Below are positions 24,314 to 33,398 of a stretch of DNA of 43,826 bases, piece by piece. The stretch is taken from the NCBI GenBank assembly GCA_017476545.1, contig JAFUZP010000025.1, positions 1 to 43,826 of the forward strand, in the 5' to 3' direction. Numbering within the stretch: the first letter of the stretch is position 1; every line of letters begins with the position of its first letter. The notes below the pieces were generated by a model. The model was not told where the DNA came from, made no database searches, and saw nothing but the letters and a program-made list of their open reading frames with translations. Source of the DNA: Alloprevotella sp. Lineage in GTDB: Bacteria; Bacteroidota; Bacteroidia; Bacteroidales; Bacteroidaceae. Position numbers and translations under genes: made by a program.

Positions 24314-25830
24314 AGCAGATAGACCTCAGCAAGACGGTTTACGAGCTGGTAAACCAATATCCCGAGCTGACGGAAATTATGGCCGGGCTGGGTTTCACGG
24401 AGATACGGAAGCGTCCGCTACTCCTGTCCGTAGGCAAACTAATGACTATTCCCAAGGGGGCGAAGATGAAGCACATCGATATGGCCGATGTCGTGGCCGC
24501 ACTCGTGCGGAACGGCTTCACCATAGCGGGCGAGATGCCCGCATCGGCCTTGTCCGGCGAGCCCGCAAAGGGGAACGGGGAGCCCGGGAAGAAGGAAAGA
24601 AGCAGATCGGAGCAGTTGAAGGACTACTTGCGCCGGCTGGGCAGCGGCGAGGACTTGGAGGCTGTGCGCAGGGACTTTGTGGAGAATTTTACTGATGTGG
24701 AAGCGGCCGAGATTATGCGTGCCGAGCAGGAACTACTGCGCGAAGGCACGCCGCTGAGCGAGGTGCAGCGGCTCTGCGATGTCCACTCGGCCCTCTTCCA
24801 TGGGCGCACGCGGGAAGAACGGATAGCCCGTGCCGAGCGCGAAGTGGAGGCTTCCTTGGCGCGGGAACAGGAGCGGCTGCGTTCCGAGGGGCTTGGGGAC
24901 GTGGAGGCGGACGATGCGGGCGGGCAGAGCGCAGCCGAGCTGGGCCGCATTGAGGGGCATCCGCTCCAGACTTTCTTCCGAGAAAACGAGGCACTGGCCG
25001 CACTGCTGGAGGAAGCCCGGGCGGTGCGTGAGGATGCGGACGCGCTGGCCGCACTCCTGCCAAAGGTGAGGGAAGTGGCCGTACACTACGCTAAGAAGGG
25101 CGACTTGCTCTATCCGCACCTGAAAGTGAACTACGGCATATCCGGCCCTTCGCAGGTCATGTGGACCGTGGACGACGAGATTCGCGACGCGCTGTCAGCC
25201 CTGGTGACCGACCCCCAGCGCGGCGCGGCGTGGCGTTCGGATGCCGCCGCCGTGCTGGAGCGTATAGAGGAAATGGTATATAAGGAGAACAACATCCTCT
25301 TCCCGCTCTGCGCTGCCAACTTCACCGAAGGGGACTGGAAGCGCATCTACCGCGACAGCAAGGACTACGCACCGTGCCTCGGCGTGCAGCCCGAGTCGTG
25401 GGACGGGGACGGGGCGCAGGCCGGAGCGCCCTTCAGGCATGATGGCGAGGTAGTCATGCCGGGCGGCCATCTCTCCGTGGAGCAGCTCACGGCGATGCTC
25501 AACACGCTACCCATGGAGATTACCTTCGTGGATGCCGGCGACATCAACCGTTACTTCAACGAAGGGTCCAAAGTGTTCAAGCGTCCGCAGATGGCTATAG
25601 ACCGCGATGTCTTCAGCTGCCACCCGCCCAAGGTGGAGCCCATGGTGCGATCCATCATCGGGGACTTCCGTGCCGGGCGCCGCAGCCAGGTCCCCGTCTG
25701 GATGGAGAAGAACGGGCGCACCATGTATGTGTGCTACATGGCCGTTCGCGACAGGACGGGCGCGTACCTCGGCACCGTTGAGGTCGTGCAGGACATGGAG
25801 TTCGCCCGCGAACATTTCACGAACGGATGA
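24310..25830 (+). CDS. DUF1858-DUF438-hemerythrin-like-PAS multidomain protein
   Basis: A 506-aa cytosolic protein with four parts: DUF1858 (about 1-75, DLSKTVYELVNQYPEL), DUF438 (about 95-175, LKDYLRRLGSGEDLEAV to HSALFHG), a hemerythrin/HHE-like helical bundle (about 215-345, with EGHPLQTFFREN, VHYAKKGDLLYPHL and YKENNILFPLC), and a C-terminal PAS domain (about 390-500). Hemerythrin-like domains bind a di-iron site used for O2/NO sensing or iron-sulphur repair. The operon with a cupin after a Crp/Fnr regulator suggests a redox or nitrosative response. Exact function unknown. A GC-rich 78-nt gap to the convergent gene holds a palindrome at 25872-25885. Confidence 0.87.
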   Translation: MKQIDLSKTVYELVNQYPELTEIMAGLGFTEIRKRPLLLSVGKLMTIPKGAKMKHIDMADVVAALVRNGFTIAGEMPASALSGEPAKGNGEPGKKERSRSEQLKDYLRRLGSGEDLEAVRRDFVENFTDVEAAEIMRAEQELLREGTPLSEVQRLCDVHSALFHGRTREERIARAEREVEASLAREQERLRSEGLGDVEADDAGGQSAAELGRIEGHPLQTFFRENEALAALLEEARAVREDADALAALLPKVREVAVHYAKKGDLLYPHLKVNYGISGPSQVMWTVDDEIRDALSALVTDPQRGAAWRSDAAAVLERIEEMVYKENNILFPLCAANFTEGDWKRIYRDSKDYAPCLGVQPESWDGDGAQAGAPFRHDGEVVMPGGHLSVEQLTAMLNTLPMEITFVDAGDINRYFNEGSKVFKRPQMAIDRDVFSCHPPKVEPMVRSIIGDFRAGRRSQVPVWMEKNGRTMYVCYMAVRDRTGAYLGTVEVVQDMEFAREHFTNG

Positions 25831-25908
25831 TACATATAATATATATAATGTGTATAGCGATGCCGTCGCCGGGTCCGCGCGGACCGTTTCCCGCACTCCC
25901 CGGGCGCT

Positions 25909-28224
25909 TCATTTCACCTCCAGCGCGCGCCGGATGCAGTCGGCCAGCGAAGCGTAGTGCGCCCGCGTGGCCGCGTCGGCGGCGGTAGCACCCTCCAGCC
26001 TAGGCAGCAGCTCGCGCAGCAGCTGCAGCACGGCGGGCCGCGCCCTGCTGCCGAGCCCCGCCACTGCGAAGCCCTTCGTCAGGTTCAGCATGAACGTCTC
26101 CTGCACCGTCCGGCGGTAGTCGCCGACCGCACCGCCGCCGGGCAGCTCCCTGAAGACGAGTGCGCAGAGCTCCGATAGGTACTCCTCTGCGGGCCACTCG
26201 GCGTTCATCTCTCCGAGCAGGCCGATGGAGGAAAGCTGTCCGACCACGTTCTGCGCGACAGGCACGAGGAGTGTCCGCACGTCCGGGGCGAGGCTCATCG
26301 CGTAGTCTTCCGCGATGAGCCACGACGGCTCCTCAAGCGCCTGCTCCGCCACGAAGCGCAGGCACTCCCGCTGGCGCGCCTTCGGCACGTTGCGGTATAG
26401 GATTCCGCCGTCGTCCTGCGTGCGCCAGTCCTTGTAAACGCCGCCGATGTTCCCGATGACATGCCCCATGTAGCGGAGGAACTGCGTGCGCACCTGCCTG
26501 TACATATTGCTCAGGTTCGCGGCGTAGAAGTCATTGCGCTGGTACGTCCAGTCGGGCAGCGCCTTCACCTCGCGCTTCAGGTTGAGGATGCCGAGTGCGC
26601 TCGCCTTCACCGCGTCATCGCCCAAGTCCTCCGTCTGGCAGCGTGCGTCGCGCGTCTGGTTCGTCTCCCCGTCGCCGAACCACAGGCGCCGGTTCGCCTT
26701 CACCTCCGGCGTGAAGAGGGCCTGCAGGAAGTAGCGGTCGCTCTCGTCATCGTAGGCCTGCGGCATGGGCGTATAACCCCACTTGATGGCCCACTTGTCG
26801 TAATCGCCGATACGGGGGAAGATGCCATCGTGCCCGATGCTGTCCTCCGGCTGCGCCACGTAGTTGAAGCGGGCGTAGTCCATAATGCTTGGCGTATGTC
26901 CGTGGGTCTCTACCCACTCCTTGTCGCGCAGGCTGTCCACGGGAACCGTACTGGAGCTGCCGAAATTGTGGCGCAGGCCGAGGGTATGCCCCACCTCGTG
27001 GCTGGACACGAAGCGGATGAGCTGCCCCATCAGCTCCGTGTCGTACTTCATCTGCCGCGCGGCTTCATCGAGCGTTCCCGCCTGTATCATGTACCAGTCG
27101 TGTACAAGCGTCATCACATTGTGGTACCAGCAGATGTGGCTCTCCAGTATCTCACCGGAGCGCGGATCGTGAACCTGCGGTCCGTAAGCGTTCTCAATGG
27201 GCGATGCAAGATAGCGGATGACGCTGAAGCGGGCGTCCTCCATTGACATCGTCTTATCGGAGTCGGGCCATTCCTTCGCCACAATGGCGTTCTTGAACCC
27301 GGCCTGCTCGAAGGCTGGCTGCCAATCCTCAACGCCTTGCATGAGGTATGGACGCCACTGCTTGGGAGTGGCGGGGTCGATGTAATAGACTATCTGCTTC
27401 TTCGGCTCCACCAGTTCGCCCCGCTTCATGCGCTCGGCGTCGGCGGAGTCTTTAGGCTCCAAGCGCCAGCGGGTAATGAAACGCTTCGGCTCAACGCGCT
27501 GCTGGTAGTCGCTGTAATAGACGAAACTGTCCGTGAAATAGCCTACGCGCGGATCGAAGAAGCGGCGCGTCATGGGCTTCTCGGGCAGGAGGACGAAGGA
27601 CACGTTCAGCCCGACGGTGACTTTACCCGTGGCGCGGCCCGCAAAAGTGGCGGGCTGTGAACTGCTCCACGTCTTCACCGTGCGCACTTCCGTGTTCATC
27701 GGGAAGCTCTTTATACTCTCAATATAGGACAATGCGGGCAACAGGCCGGCCAGACCGAAGCGTTGCTTGTGCCACTGGGCCAGGCCGAGCGCGGCATTGT
27801 CCTCGTTGAAGAAATCTGTCACCTTGATGCGCAAGCGTCCGCCGGTACTCTTCTCCACCTTAAAGGCTCCTATGATGGGGTTGGCATTACTGATGATAAC
27901 GGCACGGTTGATGGCGGAGAGCGTGTCGCTCACGTTAAGCATCAGTTCCGAGCGGAGCAGGAGCTTATCCTGCACTTTCTCGAAATATACCGTCTGCTGG
28001 TTTACCTGCTCACCGCCGTACTGTCCGGTATTGGCCGGCGAGGAGGTGAGGCGTACCGTAGCGAGGAAGCGGCGGCCTACAAGGGATTCGGGAATGTCAA
28101 GGAAGTAGTCCTTTCCCTGTTGCGATACGCCGAACATCGGTGTGTCACTCTTTTTGTCGCCCTTCTGCGCCATAGCTGGAGCGCACAGGAGGAGGGCGAA
28201 AAGGATGGTCAGTGTCTTTTTCAT
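25909..28224 (-). CDS. Secreted zinc-dependent metalloprotease (DUF5117/DUF4953 type)
   Basis: From the ATG at 28224 the protein has 771 aa with a clean signal peptide (MKKTLTILFALLLCAPAMAQ). The catalytic motif SSHEVGHTLGLRHNFG gives His409, Glu410, His413 and His419, the extended zincin (metzincin-like) signature. DUF5117-like sequence precedes it (about 60-230) and the C-terminal third is DUF4953-like. Such proteins are common in gut Bacteroidota; substrates are unknown. Last gene of a minus-strand operon, 7 nt after the preceding gene. Confidence 0.9.
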   Translation of the reverse strand: MKKTLTILFALLLCAPAMAQKGDKKSDTPMFGVSQQGKDYFLDIPESLVGRRFLATVRLTSSPANTGQYGGEQVNQQTVYFEKVQDKLLLRSELMLNVSDTLSAINRAVIISNANPIIGAFKVEKSTGGRLRIKVTDFFNEDNAALGLAQWHKQRFGLAGLLPALSYIESIKSFPMNTEVRTVKTWSSSQPATFAGRATGKVTVGLNVSFVLLPEKPMTRRFFDPRVGYFTDSFVYYSDYQQRVEPKRFITRWRLEPKDSADAERMKRGELVEPKKQIVYYIDPATPKQWRPYLMQGVEDWQPAFEQAGFKNAIVAKEWPDSDKTMSMEDARFSVIRYLASPIENAYGPQVHDPRSGEILESHICWYHNVMTLVHDWYMIQAGTLDEAARQMKYDTELMGQLIRFVSSHEVGHTLGLRHNFGSSSTVPVDSLRDKEWVETHGHTPSIMDYARFNYVAQPEDSIGHDGIFPRIGDYDKWAIKWGYTPMPQAYDDESDRYFLQALFTPEVKANRRLWFGDGETNQTRDARCQTEDLGDDAVKASALGILNLKREVKALPDWTYQRNDFYAANLSNMYRQVRTQFLRYMGHVIGNIGGVYKDWRTQDDGGILYRNVPKARQRECLRFVAEQALEEPSWLIAEDYAMSLAPDVRTLLVPVAQNVVGQLSSIGLLGEMNAEWPAEEYLSELCALVFRELPGGGAVGDYRRTVQETFMLNLTKGFAVAGLGSRARPAVLQLLRELLPRLEGATAADAATRAHYASLADCIRRALEVK

Positions 28225-28231
28225 ATATTTA

Positions 28232-28924
28232 TTATAATAATAGAATTTTACGGAAGCTTTCGAAGTTTTCATCCAAGCGGCTGAGCTGGTAGTGCTCTAG
28301 CCGTAGGGAGAAAGTGCCGGGGAGGTCGGGCAAGCCAAAGTAGGCCTGTGTAATGCTGGCGAGGTTGAAACTGAGTTTGTCACCGCGTGACATCAGCTGC
28401 AGGCAATAGCGGCGGAGCAGTTCCGGCAGGTGGTCGAGCTGGCGGAAGTTGCGGAAGAGCTCGTAATAGCACGGGGCGGTTGCTGTGGGAAGCAGGAAAG
28501 CGATGCGCGCTTGCGGCCGGTCTTCGCAGTAGAGGGCGAGCAGGCGGCTCACCTCATGCGGGGTGGCCGCAACAGGCAGTAGCGTTTCCAATATCTTACG
28601 GCCGTCAATAAGACTGGCTTTTGCTGCAAATGTTTCCAGTTCTGGCGCATCAAGACTGAGATCGCCGCAACGGTAGAGGCTCACCGCCGCCTTAAGAAAC
28701 GTGCCGAGGTAAGCCTTCGGTTCGGCGGGTACGAGGCATAGGAAAAACTTCCAGAAGTCCGCGCCGCTAAGTGTGGGCAGCAACGTCTCGGCCAAGAGGT
28801 AGCCCGCCGTGCGGAAGTCCGTGTTGGAGAGCGATCGCAGGCAGGTCAGGAGCCCCTCGGCATCGCCCGTCGCCGTGAAGTTCTGTAGGCGGTGTTCAAG
28901 CTGTGGGTTATGGCGTTTAAGCAT
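28232..28924 (-). CDS. Unrecognised soluble protein between rlmD and the zinc protease
   Basis: I do not recognise this 230-aa protein. From the ATG at 28924 it is rich in leucine and aromatic residues with regular helices and no signal peptide or membrane helix; a helical-repeat fold is possible but unproven. It overlaps the end of rlmD by 8 nt (ATGCTTAA). An upstream in-frame start would extend it further into rlmD and is unlikely. Confidence 0.75.
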   Translation of the reverse strand: MLKRHNPQLEHRLQNFTATGDAEGLLTCLRSLSNTDFRTAGYLLAETLLPTLSGADFWKFFLCLVPAEPKAYLGTFLKAAVSLYRCGDLSLDAPELETFAAKASLIDGRKILETLLPVAATPHEVSRLLALYCEDRPQARIAFLLPTATAPCYYELFRNFRQLDHLPELLRRYCLQLMSRGDKLSFNLASITQAYFGLPDLPGTFSLRLEHYQLSRLDENFESFRKILLL

Positions 28925-30368
28925 CGGTGTCCTCCTTTGCTTTGAGAAGCACGACGTTCTCCACGTGGTGCGTATGTGGGAACATATCCACCGGCTGTAC
29001 CTTTTCAATGTGATAGTCGGAAACCATCATTTCAAGGTCGCGTGCCTGCGTGGCCGGGTTACAGCTGACATAGACGATGCGGCGCGGCGCGGCGTTGAGT
29101 ATAGTGCGGACGACATCGGGGTGCATACCGGCACGTGGCGGATCAGTGATGATAACGTCGGGCCGGCCGTATTCGGCAATGAAGGTATCCGTCAGAATGT
29201 CCTTCATATCCCCGGCAAAGAAGAGCGTTTTATCCTCCAGCCCGTTCAGACGGGCATTCTCTTTGGCGTCCTCTATGGCTTCGGGTACATACTCTATGCC
29301 CACGACGCGCCTTGCCTGTTTGGCCACAAAATTCGCAATGGTCCCCGTGCCAGTATAGAGGTCGTAAACGAGTTCGTCTCCCGTGAGTCCGGCAAAGTTG
29401 CGGGCCACTTTGTAGAGCTCATACGCCTGTTCCGTGTTCGTCTGGTAGAAACTCTTCGGCCCGACTTTGAAGCGCAGTTCTTCCATCATTTCGTAGATGA
29501 AAGGCTCGCCACTGTGGCAATGCACCTCAAGGTCGGTGATGGTGTCGTTACACTTTGTGTTATTGACCCACAGCAGCGAGGTTATTTCCGGGAAAGTCTG
29601 CCGTGTCCATTCCAGTACCGCTTCGGCCTGCTTCAGCTCTTCTGCAGTGCGGATGCAGAATTGTATGAGTAGCATCAGTCCATCCCTACGCCCGCTCTTG
29701 TCGTGAGCGGTGCGTAGCATAATATTACGCAGTAATCCTGTTTGCTGACGGATGTCATAGAACTCTAAACCATGCTGTAAGGCGTACTCCCTTATGCCAT
29801 TACGTATGCGGTTATTCACGTCGTCCATCAGCTTGCAGCAAGTGATATCAAGGATCTTGTCAAACGCCCCGGCGATGTGGAAGCCTAGGGCGTCCATCAC
29901 GTCAAAACGCTCATCGCTCTCAATCTGTTCACGTGTGAGCCACTTCTTATTGGAGAAGCCGAACTCAAGCTTGTTCCTGTACTCGGTAGTGTTTCTGCTG
30001 CCAAGGATGGGGAGCCACTCACGGGCCTCTACGTGTCCGATGCGCCGCAGGGAGTCCTCCACCTGCTGTTGCTTGTAGCGCAGCTGTTCTTCGTAAGGTA
30101 GCATTTGCCACTTACAGCCGCCGCACACACCGAAGTGGGGGCAGGCGGGCGCTGTTCGCTTCGGGGAATATTGGTGAACCTTAACCACCTCGGCTTCGGC
30201 GTAGCTGTGCTTCTTACGCGTCAGCTGCAAGTCCACTACATCACCGGGAACAGCATAGGGAACAAAGACTACCAGCCCGTCTATTTTCACTATCGCCTTT
30301 CCTTCAGCTGCTACACCCGTAATCTCTACTCGTTCCAGTAGCGGTAAGGGTTTCTTCTTTCTGGACAT
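28917..30368 (-). CDS. rlmD: 23S rRNA (uracil-C5)-methyltransferase RlmD/RumA family
   Basis: A 483-aa RNA m5U methyltransferase. It has an N-terminal TRAM domain (about 10-70), iron-sulphur cysteines (Cys76, Cys82, Cys85 in ACPHFGVCGGC, and one in LDITCCKLMDD), SAM motif DLYTGTGTIANF, TDPPRAGMHPDVV, and the catalytic YVSCNPATQ cysteine. The E. coli counterpart methylates U1939; Bacteroidota often have more than one paralogue, so the exact position is inferred. It lies 23 nt after the opine-dehydrogenase-like gene. Confidence 0.92.
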   Translation of the reverse strand: MSRKKKPLPLLERVEITGVAAEGKAIVKIDGLVVFVPYAVPGDVVDLQLTRKKHSYAEAEVVKVHQYSPKRTAPACPHFGVCGGCKWQMLPYEEQLRYKQQQVEDSLRRIGHVEAREWLPILGSRNTTEYRNKLEFGFSNKKWLTREQIESDERFDVMDALGFHIAGAFDKILDITCCKLMDDVNNRIRNGIREYALQHGLEFYDIRQQTGLLRNIMLRTAHDKSGRRDGLMLLIQFCIRTAEELKQAEAVLEWTRQTFPEITSLLWVNNTKCNDTITDLEVHCHSGEPFIYEMMEELRFKVGPKSFYQTNTEQAYELYKVARNFAGLTGDELVYDLYTGTGTIANFVAKQARRVVGIEYVPEAIEDAKENARLNGLEDKTLFFAGDMKDILTDTFIAEYGRPDVIITDPPRAGMHPDVVRTILNAAPRRIVYVSCNPATQARDLEMMVSDYHIEKVQPVDMFPHTHHVENVVLLKAKEDTDA

Positions 30369-30391
30369 ATTTTTATATTATATGCTTGTCG

Positions 30392-31429
30392 TTATATTAA
30401 ATGCTTGTGGTTTTGCTTATCTGTTGCTTCCGTCATCATTCGCTCGCCCCAGAGTAAGACGCGGCCGATTTCCGGCGTAGCAATACCGTATCGCGCGGCG
30501 GTTTCCGCAATGGGGCGTAGGCCGAACGGGAAATCCTCCGTGAAATAACGGCTGGACACGTCGGGTATGAAACCACCGCCGGCCTTCAGCATGGGGGATG
30601 ATATGGATTGGAATGCGGTGATGCTGCGCAATTTGCGGGCAAGGGATGGCGCATCGTGACTTTCATAATAGGTCAGGACATCGGGAACGGCACCTTCACG
30701 GATACCGAGGTGGCGGAGCAGTTTCTGTAGTTCTGCGTCCATGTTAATGTACAATTCCGCCGCTTCTTCTGTCCATTCGGCATAGAATGCGGGCACCCCT
30801 TTGTAAGTTATGCCCGGCCGCCAGTCATGCCATAAGTCGTAAAGACGAGCTGGATGCAAAAGGGGGTTGCTGTTGGATAAACTTGCCTCAAAATGGGATT
30901 CCAGCAGGCTGACGGGTGTCTGCAGCAGGTTTTCAAGTACGCTTCTTAAACCTTCTGGATTATCAAAGCGTTCCGTTGCGACATAAAGACGCGTCTTATG
31001 TCCCAGGATGGCGACGCGTTGTCCGTAAGTTTCTGTGCGTGCTATGAATGGTACGCGCTGGAATCCGAAGAGCGGGGTGGTGGGGTGGAGGATATCCTGT
31101 GCCGCGAAAAAGAATCCCGTGTTGCAGACTGCGCTTCCTACAGCGGTATTTGGCTCCAGGTGTGGGCGTAGTGCTTTAAGTGTAGGACGGATGGCAAATC
31201 CCGGCAGGCAAAGCAGTACGAGATCGCTACCCTTGACGGCCTTTTCCGCCTGGTCTGTGATGAGGCTTATTTTCCCGATGGATTCGTAGTTTTTGTCTGC
31301 AACGACAAGGTTTTGAATCCATTCCTTCGGACGTGTGGTGAGCAGGCGCACGTTGCCCGTATGGTGCGCGGCAATGAAGCCTGCGCAGGCATGGCCGATA
31401 TTTCCGCCCCCGCAGATAGTAATCGTCAT
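30392..31429 (-). CDS. NAD/NADP octopine/nopaline dehydrogenase-family protein
   Basis: A 345-aa two-domain protein. The N-terminal TITICGGGNIGHACAGFIA is a Rossmann NAD(P)-binding motif, and GSDLVLLCLPGFA follows as in the 6-phosphogluconate/opine dehydrogenase fold. The C-terminal helical domain has SNSNPLLHPARLY, close to the catalytic N-x2-x-H segment of opine dehydrogenases. Such enzymes condense an amino acid with a keto acid using NAD(P)H. The start overlaps the stop of the upstream fusion gene by 4 nt, so the two probably share a pathway. Substrate unknown. Confidence 0.83.
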   Translation of the reverse strand: MTITICGGGNIGHACAGFIAAHHTGNVRLLTTRPKEWIQNLVVADKNYESIGKISLITDQAEKAVKGSDLVLLCLPGFAIRPTLKALRPHLEPNTAVGSAVCNTGFFFAAQDILHPTTPLFGFQRVPFIARTETYGQRVAILGHKTRLYVATERFDNPEGLRSVLENLLQTPVSLLESHFEASLSNSNPLLHPARLYDLWHDWRPGITYKGVPAFYAEWTEEAAELYINMDAELQKLLRHLGIREGAVPDVLTYYESHDAPSLARKLRSITAFQSISSPMLKAGGGFIPDVSSRYFTEDFPFGLRPIAETAARYGIATPEIGRVLLWGERMMTEATDKQNHKHLI

Positions 31430-33240
31430 AGGTGTTTCAGGGCTTCTACAAGCTGGTCGTTGTCTTTACTGTCACGGACGGCGATGCGTACGACGTTGCG
31501 CCCTTCGAGCGTTTTCTTCGTGTTGCAGTCACGGATGAGTATGTCGTGCTTCATTAGCAACTGCCGTGTTAGTTCCGCAGAAGTGTAGGGTGGGAGCACT
31601 TGACACAGGAAGTAGTTGGCCTGCGAAGGGAGTACGCGCAGGAACGGCACTTTGCTTAGACGGTTCATGAAGCGCTTCCGTTCTTCCACGAAGCAGTCGC
31701 AAGCGTGGTCGTAGTCAGCGACATATTTCCCGTATATCTGCATGTAGAATTCCGCGAAACTGTTGATATTCCAAATGCTGACGTCGTGTTTTATCCAATC
31801 CACCAGCGGTTGGTCCGCACTGGCCAGTACGCCGAGGCGCAGTCCGGGTACGCCATAGCTTTTCGAGATGCTCTTCACAACGATAAGATGTGGGTATTGG
31901 CGTAGAACTTCCTCATTGAGCAGGGAATTGTCTCGGAAACCTTCGCTGAAGTCCACGAAGCTCTCGTCCACCACGAGCCGCACTCCCTGCTGTTCCGCCC
32001 ATGCCGCCAGTCGCAACACATCGGCTTTCGGGATGAAGTTGCCGCTGGGGTTGTCCGGGTTGATGAGGAGCAGGGCGGAAATGTCCTTGTCGGCGAAAAA
32101 GCTCATGAGGTCGTCTGCCGAATAGCGTAGGTCCGGGTCTGATGTCAGGAAGGGTTCAATGTCCGTCCCTTCCCTGCGGTTCGGGTATTCTTCAAAGGTC
32201 GGGAAGGGTATGCCTACCCGCCCCTTCGTTTTCTCCATAAGGCTTTTGATGAGTTCGGCAGCCCCGTTCCCCACGACGATATGTTCCTGCTTTACGCCGA
32301 AATACTTGCCCGCAAGGAGCGAATTGACGTACATACCCGAAGGGTATTCCGTCAGGAGCGTATCAAAGTTGGCACGCAGTTCGTCGCGCATCCGCTCCGT
32401 CGGGAAATACGGGTTCACTAGGTAGCAGAAATCCAGCATCCTCGGAAAGCGCCAGTGTCCGCCATAGCGTTGGTTGTAACGCCGCATGATTTCCTCTTTG
32501 TCCGCGAAGATGGTTTCCGCGATGTCCAGGTCCTGCACGTCGTCTATCTCGTACCACTTTAGTCCGTCGGCCGGTACGGCTTTCATCCCCGCGCCGTCAA
32601 TGAGCGTCAGCACGCGGAGCACCTGTTCATAATACTCGTTGTTGCCCATTGCTTTGCAGTAGGCTTCAAGAAACGGGACGTACTTATTCCGGCTGAAGTC
32701 GCGGCTGAATTTATATATGTTTACGGTTTTGTAATAGAAGTCGGCATCAGCATAGCTGAACGCCCGCTTCGGGACGAAGCTGACGATATAGCCCGACTTG
32801 TCCAGCCGTACCATTGTGCCGTCCATCCATGGCTCGTATTTCGCCACAAGGGCGGCATCGGGTTCCGGGCTGCTGATGAGGCGGCGGAGTAGCTGGGGGT
32901 CAAAGATGAGGTCGCTTTCTATCAGGAGCGTGTCCTCCTGCTGCATTTCCTCCTTGGCGAGGGAAAGGCTATAAATATTATTGGTTCGCGCGTAGTCGGG
33001 GTTGTGTCTGTAAGCTATTTTCAGACGGTCGTCATAGCGTGTCCCTATGTGTGCTTTCAGTCTGTCGGCTTTGTAGCCTGTCACGATGAGCACGCGGCTG
33101 ATGTTTCCTAAGTCTGCAAGGGCATTGAGCGTACGGTCAATGAGGCGTTGTCCGCAGACGGGCACCATGCACTTCGTGTCCTCGCGCGTCACTTCGCCGA
33201 GACGGCGGCCCATACCGGCCGCGAGAATGATTGCTTGCAT
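31426..33240 (-). CDS. Nucleotidyltransferase-aminotransferase fusion protein
   Basis: A 604-aa fusion from the ATG at 33240. Residues 1-240 form a sugar/choline-phosphate-type nucleotidyltransferase (IILAAGMGRRLGEVTREDTK, then the acidic LIESDLIFD). Residues 260-604 form a fold-type-I PLP enzyme of the HisC/CobD-like class, with NPDNPSGN, DESFVDF and the PLP lysine in KSISKSYG (Lys460). LicC-like enzymes make CDP-choline-type products, and such fusions occur in phosphonate tailoring (PntC is related in design, with a different PLP class). Together with the opine-dehydrogenase-like neighbour it suggests a nucleotide-activated small amine or amino acid for a surface glycan. This is inference. 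Confidence 0.85.
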   Translation of the reverse strand: MQAIILAAGMGRRLGEVTREDTKCMVPVCGQRLIDRTLNALADLGNISRVLIVTGYKADRLKAHIGTRYDDRLKIAYRHNPDYARTNNIYSLSLAKEEMQQEDTLLIESDLIFDPQLLRRLISSPEPDAALVAKYEPWMDGTMVRLDKSGYIVSFVPKRAFSYADADFYYKTVNIYKFSRDFSRNKYVPFLEAYCKAMGNNEYYEQVLRVLTLIDGAGMKAVPADGLKWYEIDDVQDLDIAETIFADKEEIMRRYNQRYGGHWRFPRMLDFCYLVNPYFPTERMRDELRANFDTLLTEYPSGMYVNSLLAGKYFGVKQEHIVVGNGAAELIKSLMEKTKGRVGIPFPTFEEYPNRREGTDIEPFLTSDPDLRYSADDLMSFFADKDISALLLINPDNPSGNFIPKADVLRLAAWAEQQGVRLVVDESFVDFSEGFRDNSLLNEEVLRQYPHLIVVKSISKSYGVPGLRLGVLASADQPLVDWIKHDVSIWNINSFAEFYMQIYGKYVADYDHACDCFVEERKRFMNRLSKVPFLRVLPSQANYFLCQVLPPYTSAELTRQLLMKHDILIRDCNTKKTLEGRNVVRIAVRDSKDNDQLVEALKHL

Positions 33241-33322
33241 AAGGATGGAGTCTTTTCGTTTCGCATGGCCGTAACCGCCGAAGTGCGGGTAGGTGTCGGA
33301 CACGGCGGTGCTAGGCCGTCTG

Positions 33323-33330
33323 CAAAGTTA
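33323..33330 (-). promoter_or_regulatory. -7 promoter box of the NTase-aminotransferase operon
   Basis: TAACTTTG on the minus strand (complement of 33323-33330) matches TAnnTTTG and lies 83 nt before the start codon. The -33 element is weak. It shares the gap with the divergent glycosyltransferase promoter. Confidence 0.45.
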
Positions 33331-33338
33331 GGATTATT

Positions 33339-33370
33339 TTTGCACATAATAAATAAAAGTGCTACTTTCG
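33339..33370 (+). promoter_or_regulatory. Promoter of the glycosyltransferase gene
   Basis: TTTG (33339-33342), 20 nt, then TACTTTCG (33363-33370), one base off TAnnTTTG. The start codon is 28 nt further on. Confidence 0.6.
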
Positions 33371-33398
33371 CCGTCGATAAGTGATAAAACCGTACGAT

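Noticed and set aside
25872-25885. Palindrome GGTCCGCGCGGACC as a terminator between convergent genes
   Set aside because: Perfect symmetry but no T-run on either strand and almost no loop; left as an unexplained short palindrome.
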